Assembly: GCA_002786505.1 (NCBI GenBank)
Contig: PCTK01000138.1
Span: forward strand, 1,909-18,509
Source of the DNA: Nitrospinae bacterium CG22_combo_CG10-13_8_21_14_all_47_10
GTDB taxonomy: Bacteria > Nitrospinota > Nitrospinia > Nitrospinales > VA-1
DNA length: 16,601 bases
Direction of reading: 5' to 3'
The notes under the pieces were generated by a model. That model was not told where the DNA came from and made no database searches. It saw nothing but the letters and a program-made list of their open reading frames with translations. Positions 7,340 through 14,807 of the stretch are shown here, one piece after another; within the stretch, counting starts at the first letter, position 1; every line of letters begins with the position of its first letter. A program made the translations under genes and the position numbers.

Positions 7340-9673
7340 TTGGCTAAGATTCGCATCAACAAACTGGCCTTGGAACTCAATATTCAGAATGATCAAATCA
7401 TTGAGGCTTTGCAGAAGCACGACGTTGCTGTAAAAAATCATATGAGTTCCATTGATGAAGAAGCCACGCAATATATTCGTGATCTCTTCATGCCAAAAAC
7501 CGCCGCTCCCACTGCCAAAAAGGTACTGAAAACAGCCAAGGCAAAAATTAAAATCAAGGCTCCCCAAAAAGTAAAAGTCACCACCGCCAAAACCCAGGCC
7601 AAGTCTACCGCCGCAAAAAAGACCGCGAAAAAAACGGAGGACAAAACCGAAAAAAAACCAGAGAAAACCCCAAAGGCAAAAACCAGGGCCGCAACAACGG
7701 AAAAGGGTAAAGCTGTAGAAAAAACCACAGAAACGGCAGAAAGCAAAGCGGGCAAAAAACTTGGTCTCAAAATTGTCAAAAAAGAAGAAAAACCGAAACC
7801 TGCCGAGAAAAAGCCGACCCCCGAGACAAAAGAAAAACCGCCTGAGGTAAAAGAGAAATCGCCGGAGGTAGTGGCAACTCCCGTCACTCCCAAGCCAGCC
7901 CCGGAACCTGCTTTACCAGAAGAAGGTTTCGAACTGGCTCAAATTGGCGAGAACACACCCGTGCGGGAACTGGCGGAAAAACTGAAATGCACCCCCAATG
8001 ACATCATAAAAGAGTTGATGGGTTTTGGAATCCTGGCCAATATCAATCAGGCTCTGAATTTTGCCCTCGCCAGTAAGGTGGCCGATAAACTCGGTTTTGA
8101 AGTCGAACTCCATATTGAGAAATCTGATCTGGATTTTTCAGAAGAGGAGGAGGACAACAGCAAAGACCATATTTCCCGGGCTCCGATTGTGACCATCATG
8201 GGCCACGTGGACCACGGCAAGACCTCCCTTCTGGATGCAATTCGCAAAACCGATGTGACTAAATTGGAAGCTGGAGGAATCACCCAGCATATTGGCGCTT
8301 ATCAGACCCGCATCAAGGGGTCAGCCATTACTTTCCTCGACACACCGGGACACGAGGCTTTTACGGCCATGAGAGCCAGGGGCGCGCAAGTGACAGACAT
8401 TGTCGTTCTGGTTGTGGCGGCCGATGACGGCATCAAACCACAGACCAGAGAAGCGATTCACCATGCAGAGGCCGCGGGTGTACCGATTCTTGTCGCCATC
8501 AACAAAATTGACAAACCCGACGCTAAACCCGAGGAAGTCAAAAAACAATTGGCCGACCTGGGCCTTCTGCCAGAGGATTGGGGCGGGCAAACCATTTACG
8601 TCGAAGTCTCGGCGCTAACCGGAGCTGGAATTGATCACCTGCTTGAAAATTTACTCCTGCAAGCAGAAGTCATGGAACTGAAAGCCAATCCAACGCTCCG
8701 CGCCAGGGGAGTAGTGATCGAGTCCAAGCTGGATAAAGGACGTGGGCCTATCGCTACCCTGGTCATTGAAACCGGCACCCTGAGAGTCGGAGAACCGTTC
8801 ATCGTAGGTTGTTATTTCGGCAAGGTTCGGGCGCTTATTGATGACAAAGGCAAAAAAATTAAAAAAGCCATCCCGTCCACGCCCGTAGAAGTCGTGGGTT
8901 TGCCAGATGTTCCGCAACCTGGTGACCACTTCGTGGTGGTTCGGGACGAAAAAAAGGCCCGGCAACTCAGCAACCTTAGACTACAGGAACAGCGGGAAAT
9001 CCAACTGGCGAAATCTACTCGTATCACTATGGACGATTTGCATCAGCAGATCATTGAAGGTCAGATTAAAGAACTCAATCTGATCATCAAGGCTGACGTT
9101 CAAGGCTCCATTCACGCCGTTCAGGAGGCTTTTGGCAATCTCGGCGACAAAGAGGTCCGCATCAAATGCATTCATGATGCCGTCGGCGGCATCACCGAGT
9201 CAGATGTTCTTCTGGCCTGCGCGTCCAACGCTATCATTATTGGATTCAACGTGCGTCCAACGGACCAGGCTACAAAACTGGCCACCCGGGATAAAGTAGA
9301 CATTCGTCTCTACAGCATCATTTACGATGCTATCAATGATATGAAACTGGCCCTGGAGGGAATGCTGGCACCAAAATATAAGGAGCGCGTTATTGGCAAG
9401 GCAGAAATCCGCGAAGTCTTTACCATTCCAAAAGTTGGCACTATTGCCGGGTCCCATGTACTGTCAGGAAAAATCGAGCGCAATCTGGAAGCCCGTCTGA
9501 TTCGAGACAATGTGGTGATCTACCAGGGCAAAATCGCATCTATCAGAAGGTTTAAGGACGATGTCAAGGAAGTCACCGCAGGCTATGATTGCGGTATTTC
9601 CATCGAAAGGTTTCAGGATATGAAACAAGGAGATGTTATCGAACCCTTCATACTGGAACAGGTTACAAACTGA
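7340..9673 (+). CDS. infB: translation initiation factor IF-2
   Basis: GTPase that brings fMet-tRNA to the 30S subunit and promotes subunit joining; 777 residues, TTG start. Layout: an IF2_N module (1-50), a long Lys/Ala/Pro/Glu-rich disordered linker (about 53-195), a second IF2_N module (about 205-258, VRELAEKLKCTPNDIIKEL), then the G domain from about 282. G1 is GHVDHGKT (288-295), G3 DTPGH (334-338), G4 NKID (388-391). Beta-barrel domain II, domain III and the fMet-tRNA-binding C-terminal domain follow, ending in DMKQGDVIEPFILEQV. No key residue appears missing. The linker, with its AKKTAKK-like repeats, resembles histone H1 tails and is typically variable in this family. ylxP begins about 23 bases downstream. 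The gene is probably cotranscribed with rimP and nusA. Confidence 0.98.
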   Translation: MAKIRINKLALELNIQNDQIIEALQKHDVAVKNHMSSIDEEATQYIRDLFMPKTAAPTAKKVLKTAKAKIKIKAPQKVKVTTAKTQAKSTAAKKTAKKTEDKTEKKPEKTPKAKTRAATTEKGKAVEKTTETAESKAGKKLGLKIVKKEEKPKPAEKKPTPETKEKPPEVKEKSPEVVATPVTPKPAPEPALPEEGFELAQIGENTPVRELAEKLKCTPNDIIKELMGFGILANINQALNFALASKVADKLGFEVELHIEKSDLDFSEEEEDNSKDHISRAPIVTIMGHVDHGKTSLLDAIRKTDVTKLEAGGITQHIGAYQTRIKGSAITFLDTPGHEAFTAMRARGAQVTDIVVLVVAADDGIKPQTREAIHHAEAAGVPILVAINKIDKPDAKPEEVKKQLADLGLLPEDWGGQTIYVEVSALTGAGIDHLLENLLLQAEVMELKANPTLRARGVVIESKLDKGRGPIATLVIETGTLRVGEPFIVGCYFGKVRALIDDKGKKIKKAIPSTPVEVVGLPDVPQPGDHFVVVRDEKKARQLSNLRLQEQREIQLAKSTRITMDDLHQQIIEGQIKELNLIIKADVQGSIHAVQEAFGNLGDKEVRIKCIHDAVGGITESDVLLACASNAIIIGFNVRPTDQATKLATRDKVDIRLYSIIYDAINDMKLALEGMLAPKYKERVIGKAEIREVFTIPKVGTIAGSHVLSGKIERNLEARLIRDNVVIYQGKIASIRRFKDDVKEVTAGYDCGISIERFQDMKQGDVIEPFILEQVTN

Positions 9674-9696
9674 CAGGCGGTTTGGCGTACAAAAAA

Positions 9697-9999
9697 ATGA
9701 TCATCGGTTGTTGCTCCATAAAGTTTTATTTGCACGGGAACCAATCTTTAAAAGGCAAGCGCCAGGTCGTCAGAGCTATTAAAGACCGACTCAGGAATAA
9801 TTTTAATGTCTCGGTCGCGGAGGTTGGAGACCAGGACATTTGGCAAAGTCTCCATATCGGCATCTCCGCTGTGGGGACTGATCGACCGTACATGGATGGG
9901 TTATTGACCAAGGTGGTCGATGCCATCGACCGGATGAATCTGGCCGAGATCACCGATTGCAAAACGGAAACCATAAATCTTGGCTCCGGAAATTTTTAA
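9697..9999 (+). CDS. ylxP: YlxP family protein (DUF503)
   Basis: A 100-residue protein of the DUF503/YlxP family, usually found between infB and rbfA; a role in ribosome or RNA function is inferred mainly from this position. The family pattern is clear: MIIGCCSIKFYL, then QSLKGKRQVVRAIKDRLRNNFNVSVAEVGDQDIWQ and a C-terminal helix LLTKVVDAIDRMN. The frame is open further upstream into the end of infB, but homologues begin at MIIG, so I place the start at ATG 9697. An in-frame TTG at 9682 is an alternative, adding five residues; AGGCGG at 9675-9680 is badly spaced for either, so the exact start is uncertain. rbfA follows after 15 bases. Confidence 0.9.
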   Translation: MIIGCCSIKFYLHGNQSLKGKRQVVRAIKDRLRNNFNVSVAEVGDQDIWQSLHIGISAVGTDRPYMDGLLTKVVDAIDRMNLAEITDCKTETINLGSGNF

Positions 10000-10002
10000 A
10001 AC

Positions 10003-10008
10003 AGGTGG
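10003..10008 (+). promoter_or_regulatory. Shine-Dalgarno site supporting the GTG start of rbfA
   Basis: AGGTGG lies 6 bases before GTG at 10015. The encoded N terminus, RFKRSQRIQELL, matches the expected start of RbfA, so the GTG is a real initiation codon. Confidence 0.75.
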
Positions 10009-10014
10009 TGTGTC

Positions 10015-10377
10015 GTGCGGTTCAAGCGTTCGCAGAGAATTCAAGAGCTACTTCATGAAGAAATATCAAAGCTGATCCAGAATGGATTGAAAGATCCGCG
10101 GATTGGTTTTACAACCGTCACCAAGGTGGAGGTTTCTGACAATCTCAAACACGCTAAAATATTTGTCAGCGTGATGGGCTCTGAACAAGAAAAAATCGAC
10201 ACCCTGGACGGGCTGAAAAATGCCAAAGGGTTCATCCGTAACGCGTTGGGTAAAAACCTTTATCTAAGGTACCTCCCCGAACTGGAATTTCGGCGCGATG
10301 ACAATGCCGATCATGTTGAAAAAATATCAAGGATACTCAATGGACTGCATTCTGGACCAGGTGGTCAACCTTTATAA
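10015..10377 (+). CDS. rbfA: 30S ribosome-binding factor RbfA
   Basis: Small KH-like protein that binds the immature 30S subunit and helps mature the 16S rRNA 5' end; important for growth in the cold. It has 120 residues, normal length, with a GTG start. Recognisable segments are RSQRIQELLHEEISKLIQ, DPRIGFTTVTKVEVSDNLKHAKIFVSV, KGFIRNALGKNLYLRYLPEL and the final DDNADHVEKISRIL. The gene overlaps truB by 38 bases, which suggests translational coupling between the two. Confidence 0.97.
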   Translation: MRFKRSQRIQELLHEEISKLIQNGLKDPRIGFTTVTKVEVSDNLKHAKIFVSVMGSEQEKIDTLDGLKNAKGFIRNALGKNLYLRYLPELEFRRDDNADHVEKISRILNGLHSGPGGQPL

Positions 10378-11281
10378 ACCGTCCGGCCCCACTTCGTTTT
10401 CCATGGTCCTTGCGGTGAAAAGGATTTTGGGAGTCAAAAAAGCGGGGCATATTGGCACCCTGGACCCAATGGCAGAGGGTATTTTGCCCATTTGCCTGAA
10501 CCAATCAACCCGGATCATCCAGTTTCTAAGCCCCTTATCCAAGCATTATCAATGCACTATGACCTTGGGAACGGCCACCGACACTCAGGACTCCACCGGG
10601 CAAACCCTCTTTGAGGGAGACCCCTCAGAGGTCACCGAAACCCAGGTCCGGGACCTGCTTACAAGTTTTATCGGGGAGCAAAAACAGATCCCCCCCATGT
10701 ATTCGGCCAAGAAGAGCAATGGAATTCCTCTTTACAAATTGGCCAGAAATGGTATTACTATCGAGAGAAAACCTGCCTCGGTTAATTTTTATTCCATTGA
10801 TTTTATTAATATGGATGAAAATCGGGTAGAATTCGAAGTGCATTGTTCGGCGGGAACCTATATCCGCACCCTGTGCCATGATATCGGGCAAAAGCTGGGT
10901 TGTGGTGCGCATATGTCCCGGTTGACCCGAAAACGGGTGGGAGCGTTTGCTCAGGATTCTTCAATCACTCTCGAGGATTTGGAGATTGCCAGCAAAAGTG
11001 GGAATCTGGCCGGAGTGCTTTTTCCTGTAGAAAAAGCATTGCAGTTTCTTCCCGAAATCCGCGTCAGTGATGATTTTGTAGAGCTTATTGCCAACGGCAA
11101 TGCCCTGCCTAAGTTTTCTCTGAAAGCTTGTCCAAAGGAATTTAAATCAGGGATGATGATGCGGGTCTGCAATGGCAGTGATAAAGTGCTTGCCATTCTT
11201 GAGTCTCTTGTCGACCAGGAACAGTTTAGCCGATTAGCATCAAAGGATATCGCGTTTAAATTAAAGCGTGTTTTAATTTAG
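10340..11281 (+). CDS. truB: tRNA pseudouridine(55) synthase TruB
   Basis: Makes pseudouridine 55 in the T-loop of tRNAs. The likely start is ATG 10340, giving 313 residues beginning MDCILDQVVNLYKPSGPTS. It is preceded by AAGGA at 10329-10333 with a 6-base spacing, so the in-frame ATG at 10298 is less likely. The catalytic Asp is residue 42 in GHIGTLDPMAEGILPI. Other family motifs are YQCTMTLGTATDTQDSTG, QIPPMYSAKKSNGIPLYKLAR and CSAGTYIRTLCHDIG. The C-terminal 70 or so residues probably form the PUA-like domain. The start lies inside the end of rbfA (38-base overlap). After its stop, a 129-base gap with a large inverted repeat separates it from rpsO. Confidence 0.97.
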   Translation: MDCILDQVVNLYKPSGPTSFSMVLAVKRILGVKKAGHIGTLDPMAEGILPICLNQSTRIIQFLSPLSKHYQCTMTLGTATDTQDSTGQTLFEGDPSEVTETQVRDLLTSFIGEQKQIPPMYSAKKSNGIPLYKLARNGITIERKPASVNFYSIDFINMDENRVEFEVHCSAGTYIRTLCHDIGQKLGCGAHMSRLTRKRVGAFAQDSSITLEDLEIASKSGNLAGVLFPVEKALQFLPEIRVSDDFVELIANGNALPKFSLKACPKEFKSGMMMRVCNGSDKVLAILESLVDQEQFSRLASKDIAFKLKRVLI

Positions 11282-11314
11282 TTATGAATATTTAAATAAA
11301 ATCTGGCGGAAGAA

Positions 11315-11376
11315 GGTTGGAATGTTTTCGCAGAGGCATCACCAAATGTGTGCCTCTACGAAAACATTATCCAATC
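11315..11376. repeat. long near-perfect inverted repeat upstream of rpsO
   Basis: The core arms are 11321-11338 (AATGTTTTCGCAGAGGCA) and 11351-11368 (TGCCTCTACGAAAACATT), complementary at 17 of 18 positions with one C-A mismatch. Outside the core, GGTTGG (11315-11320) can pair with CCAATC (11371-11376) across a two-base bulge. Inside, CAC (11340-11342) pairs with GTG (11348-11350), leaving a 5-base loop. The whole element could fold into about 26 pairs. No T-run follows on the plus strand, so it is not a standard terminator. It could be an RNase III processing site, a regulatory leader of rpsO or a mobile-element remnant; the sequence alone does not decide. Confidence 0.85.
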
Positions 11377-11410
11377 GTTTTCCCGCATTTAACGAGTTGG
11401 AGAAAAAATC

Positions 11411-11680
11411 ATGGCAATGAATGCAGAACAAAAAACAACAGTTATCACCGATTACAAGCTTCATGAAAAAGACACGGGGTCTTCAGAAGTGCAGATAGCG
11501 CTCCTGACAAAACGCGTTACCTATTTGACTGAACATTTCAAGACGCATGCCAAAGACCACCATTCCCGGCGCGGACTGCTCAAGCTGGTAAGCCAGAGAC
11601 GAAAACTCCTGGACCACTTGAAAAAAGAAAGTATTAGCCGTTATCAGAACATCATTTCAAAACTCGGCATTCGCAGATAA
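11411..11680 (+). CDS. rpsO: small ribosomal subunit protein uS15
   Basis: Primary 16S rRNA-binding protein of the 30S subunit, 89 residues, normal length. The S15 core is clear: GSSEVQIALLTKRVTYLTEHF (from about 23), KTHAKDHHSRRGLLKLVSQRRKLLDHL and the ending YQNIISKLGIRR. A start at Met1 adds two residues to a usual start at Met3 (MNAEQK); GGAG at 11399-11402 is 8 bases before Met1, so I keep it. In other bacteria S15 represses its own translation through its leader, and the inverted repeat at 11315-11376 lies in this leader. pnp follows after 54 bases, the common rpsO-pnp pair. Confidence 0.98.
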   Translation: MAMNAEQKTTVITDYKLHEKDTGSSEVQIALLTKRVTYLTEHFKTHAKDHHSRRGLLKLVSQRRKLLDHLKKESISRYQNIISKLGIRR

Positions 11681-11734
11681 TCGCGCCAAACCTACCCTGA
11701 ATTCTCAGGACAATAAGATATTGGAGAGATATTA

Positions 11735-13828
11735 ATGGAAAAAGTTGAAGTAGATATAGATGGAAAATTGATTTCACTGGAAGCCGGCGACCTGGCCCGG
11801 CAAGCTGGCGGCGCGGTCGTCGTCCGGCAGGGTGACACCATGGTACTGGTAACCGCCACCATGGCAAAAGAAGCCCGGGAAGGAATCGACTTCTTCCCTC
11901 TGACTGTAGACTATCGGGAAAAAACCTATGCCGCCGGAAAAATTCCAGGCAGTTTTTTCAAACGGGAAGCCCGGCCCGGAGACATCGAAACCCTGATCTG
12001 TCGGTTGATCGACAGACCCATCAGGCCTTTGTTCCCAAAAGGGTTCAAAAATGAAACCCAGGTTGTAGGAATCGTTGTCTCTCATGACCAGGTCAATCCC
12101 CCTGATGTTAACGCCATTACCGGTGCTTCCGCCGCGTTGATGATCTCTGACATTCCGTTTGAGACCCCTGTTGCCGGTGCCCGCATTTCACGGGTAGATG
12201 GCAAGCTGATTTTTAATCCCACTTACGAAGACACGGCGAACAGTGATCTGAACCTGATCATGGCCGGAACGGCTGACGGAATCGTAATGGTTGAAGCAGG
12301 CGCCAACGAAGTCAGCGAAGACGATATGATGCAGGCTCTGGAGTTCGGTCACGAGAGAATTAAAAAAGTGATCGAAATTCAAATTAAACTCCGGGAACTT
12401 TTGGGCAAGGAAAAACTTGTTGTAGAAGAGCCAAAAGCATGTGAAGTACTGGAAAAAAAAGTTCGCGATATTGCCGCCTCCCGTCTTGGAGAGGCCATGC
12501 AAATTGCCGGCAAGCACGAGCGTAACGATACCATCAAGAAAATTAAAGACGACCTTGCCGAAGCCTTGAGCCCTGAAGAACAGGACGAGAGAAAAGGTGA
12601 AGTTAAAGAGATTTTCCATGACCTTGAAAAAGAAGTGGTGCGTAACCTTATTCTCGACAAACAATATCGGGTAGATGGCAGAGGTTTGGCCGATGTTCGC
12701 CCTATCAGCATCATGGTCGGCTATTTGCCGCGCGTACACGGTTCCGCTGTTTTCACTCGCGGCGAAACCCAGGCTCTGGTCACCACTACGATGGGGACTT
12801 CAGTAGACGAGCAACGGTTGGACAGTCTGGAGTTTAAGGGAACCAAGTCTTTTCTCCTGCACTACAATTTTCCGGCATTTTGTACCGGTGAGGTCAAATT
12901 TATTGGCGGCCCCGGACGGCGCGAAATAGGCCACGGCATGCTGGCTGAAAGATCCCTCATCCCCATTCTGCCAAGCAGGGAAAAATTCCCTTACACCATC
13001 CGAATCGTTTCCGAGATTCTTGAATCCAACGGTTCCTCTTCCATGGCTTCCGTGTGTGGTGGTTCGCTCTCGTTGATGGACGCAGGGGTTCCTATCAAAG
13101 CCCCTGTTGCGGGCATCGCCATGGGGTTGATTAAAGAGGGAGACCGGGTGGCAGTTCTTTCCGACATTCTCGGCTCCGAAGATCATCTCGGTGACATGGA
13201 CTTTAAAGTGGCGGGAACCACCAACGGTATCACCGCACTGCAAATGGATATCAAAGTTACCGGCCTGGACCGCGAACTCATGGGTAAAGCCCTGGAGCAA
13301 GCAAAAGCAGGCAGACTGCATATCCTCGGTGAAATGGATAAGGCCCTGCAAAGCCCGAGAGATGAAATGTCCAAATATGCTCCGAGAATCGTCCAGATTA
13401 CGGTTCCAAAAGATAAAATTCGCGACGTTATTGGACCGGGCGGCAAAGTCATCCGCGATATCATTGACAAAACGGGCGTCACCATTGACATCAACGATGA
13501 CGGGGTGGTTTCGATCGCCTCTTCCGATGAGGAAGCCGCCAGGAAGGCCATTGAATATGTGCAAAACCTGGTACAGGAAGTCGAAATCGGAAAAATCTAT
13601 CTCGGCAAGGTTAAAAAAATTGTCGATTTCGGTGCCTTCGTAGAAATCTTCCCCGGCACAGATGGCTTGGTGCATATCTCACAAATCTGCGACCGTCGCA
13701 TCAAAAATGTCAGTGATGAAATTCAAGAAGGTGATGAAATCAGAGTCAAGGTCATTGATGTGGATCAACAAGGAAAGGTTAAACTCAGCCGCAAGGAAGC
13801 CCTGCGCGAAGCAGTTCCCGCCGTCTGA
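11735..13828 (+). CDS. pnp: polyribonucleotide nucleotidyltransferase (PNPase)
   Basis: 3'-to-5' phosphorolytic exoribonuclease of mRNA decay, usually trimeric and part of the degradosome; 697 residues, near the family norm (711 in E. coli). Domains: first RNase PH core (about 1-220, with FFKREARPGD near 74-83 and LIDRPIRPLFPKGF near 91-104), an all-helical region (about 235-305), second RNase PH core (about 310-545, with GRREIGHG, SNGSSSMASVCGG and the catalytic LGSEDHLGDMDFKV at 479-491, Asp 487 and 489), KH domain (about 553-612, VIGPGGKVIRDI) and S1 domain (about 618-688, GKVKKIVDFGAFVEI). GGAG sits about 11 bases before the ATG. A strong terminator lies 20 bases past the stop. Confidence 0.98.
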   Translation: MEKVEVDIDGKLISLEAGDLARQAGGAVVVRQGDTMVLVTATMAKEAREGIDFFPLTVDYREKTYAAGKIPGSFFKREARPGDIETLICRLIDRPIRPLFPKGFKNETQVVGIVVSHDQVNPPDVNAITGASAALMISDIPFETPVAGARISRVDGKLIFNPTYEDTANSDLNLIMAGTADGIVMVEAGANEVSEDDMMQALEFGHERIKKVIEIQIKLRELLGKEKLVVEEPKACEVLEKKVRDIAASRLGEAMQIAGKHERNDTIKKIKDDLAEALSPEEQDERKGEVKEIFHDLEKEVVRNLILDKQYRVDGRGLADVRPISIMVGYLPRVHGSAVFTRGETQALVTTTMGTSVDEQRLDSLEFKGTKSFLLHYNFPAFCTGEVKFIGGPGRREIGHGMLAERSLIPILPSREKFPYTIRIVSEILESNGSSSMASVCGGSLSLMDAGVPIKAPVAGIAMGLIKEGDRVAVLSDILGSEDHLGDMDFKVAGTTNGITALQMDIKVTGLDRELMGKALEQAKAGRLHILGEMDKALQSPRDEMSKYAPRIVQITVPKDKIRDVIGPGGKVIRDIIDKTGVTIDINDDGVVSIASSDEEAARKAIEYVQNLVQEVEIGKIYLGKVKKIVDFGAFVEIFPGTDGLVHISQICDRRIKNVSDEIQEGDEIRVKVIDVDQQGKVKLSRKEALREAVPAV

Positions 13829-13848
13829 TTCAATCGTTTAAAATAAAA

Positions 13849-13880
13849 GCGGGATGGGCTTATGCCCATCCCGCTTTTTT
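13849..13880. terminator. bidirectional intrinsic terminator between pnp and surE
   Basis: An 11-bp perfect stem (GCGGGATGGGC at 13849-13859, GCCCATCCCGC at 13864-13874) with loop TTAT is followed by six T on the plus strand. AAAA just before the left arm, after a further A-rich stretch, gives a T-run on the other strand. It lies between the convergent ends of pnp and surE and can serve both. Confidence 0.92.
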
Positions 13881-13943
13881 ATTTCTTTCTTTTGGATGGC
13901 CTAATCTGGAAACTTTACAAAAAACAATAAATTTCCCCACCTA

Positions 13944-14708
13944 TCAAAGCTTCCAATCTTTGATCACATCAATGGACGAGTGATGAGTGAGATCGAAATG
14001 GATCGGAGTCACTGAAATATAATTTTTGCCCACCATTACGCAGTCGGCCCCTTCCTCAACCTCATCGAATCGCATCTCACCCGCCATCCAGTAATAAGTG
14101 TTGTTTCTGGGGTCTACACGTTGATCAAACGATTCAACCACCCGCGACTTCCCCTGACGGGTGATGGCTACCCCGGCAATCTCTTTTTCAGGAACAGGCG
14201 GAACATTGATGTTCAGGACAACGCCTTCAGGCAATCCTTTTTCAAGGACTTTTGCAACCAACTTGCGAGCAAATTTTGCCGCCGGTTTAAAATCGGGATT
14301 CTCATACGTGTCCAGCGAAACAGCAATACTGGGGACCCCCATGATCATCGCTTCGGTCGCGGCGGAAACCGTTCCGGAATAAAGCGCGCAAATGCCGAGA
14401 TTTCCCCCAAGATTAATCCCCGAAACAACCATTCGCGGCGGTTCCTTCAACAATACGGCAATAGCCAGCTTGACACAGTCGGCCGGGGTTCCATTGACCG
14501 CGTAACCGATGAGCTTGCCTTCCTCCTCAACCTTTCGCACCTTGAGCGGCTGGGTCAGTGTGATGGCGTGACCCATGGCGCTTTGCTCTGTTTCGGGAGC
14601 GACAATGATCACCTCCTCCTCCTGACTGAGTTCCCGGTAAAGGGTTCTCAGACCATCTGCGTTAAATCCGTCATCATTACAAAGCAGGATCATAATGGGA
14701 AAGTCCAT
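13944..14708 (-). CDS. surE: 5'/3'-nucleotidase SurE
   Basis: Metal-dependent nucleoside monophosphatase linked to stationary-phase survival and nucleotide salvage; 254 residues, typical. Family motifs are NDDG (11-14) with the metal-binding Asp pair, the Ser in QSAMGHAIT (43), NGTPADCVKLA (72-82), SGINLGGNLG (96-105, including the metal-binding Asn) and YSGTVSAATEA (110-120). It starts at ATG 14708, with GAG five bases upstream, or at an internal ATG at 14693 that would give MILLCNDDG, closer to most homologues. The gene converges on pnp and shares its terminator. It lies downstream of a peroxiredoxin gene on the same strand, but a terminator 22 bases before its start separates the two. Confidence 0.95.
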   Translation of the reverse strand: MDFPIMILLCNDDGFNADGLRTLYRELSQEEEVIIVAPETEQSAMGHAITLTQPLKVRKVEEEGKLIGYAVNGTPADCVKLAIAVLLKEPPRMVVSGINLGGNLGICALYSGTVSAATEAMIMGVPSIAVSLDTYENPDFKPAAKFARKLVAKVLEKGLPEGVVLNINVPPVPEKEIAGVAITRQGKSRVVESFDQRVDPRNNTYYWMAGEMRFDEVEEGADCVMVGKNYISVTPIHFDLTHHSSIDVIKDWKL

Positions 14709-14730
14709 TCAATCTCAAATGTGGCTCGGG

Positions 14731-14760
14731 AAAAAAGGGCGCTCCCTATCGGAAACGCCC
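14731..14760 (-). terminator. intrinsic terminator downstream of the peroxiredoxin gene
   Basis: On the minus strand, GGGCGTTTCC (14760-14751) and GGGAGCGCCC (14746-14737) form a 10-bp stem with two G-T wobbles and loop GATA, followed by six T (plus-strand A at 14731-14736). It lies 48 bases after the peroxiredoxin stop and only 22 bases before the surE start. Confidence 0.85.
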
Positions 14761-14807
14761 CCAACTCGAAAACACTATCAGGCCAGCGCAACGCCAGCTT
14801 GTTATTA

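Noticed and set aside
9589..9696. ATG at 9589 as the ylxP start
   Set aside because: It would add 36 residues translated out of frame from the infB end. YlxP homologues start at the MIIG residues encoded from 9697.
10298..10339. Upstream ATG at 10298 as the truB start
   Set aside because: It would extend truB by 14 residues not seen in the family and deepen the overlap with rbfA. AAGGA at 10329-10333 favours ATG 10340.
11261..11289. Possible rpsO promoter (TTAAAG, then TATGAA about 16 bases on)
   Set aside because: The region is AT-rich, so weak matches are expected by chance, and neither hexamer is close enough to consensus to list.
11696..11709. Small hairpin CCTGA-ATTC-TCAGG between rpsO and pnp
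   Set aside because: Only 5 pairs and no T-run. In E. coli an RNase III site lies in this gap, but the structure here is too weak to claim one.
12800..13675. Long open frame on the minus strand inside pnp (291 codons)
   Set aside because: It lies fully antisense to a clearly conserved PNPase, has low-complexity Phe/Asn/Asp composition typical of complement frames, and shows no recognisable domain or ribosome binding site.
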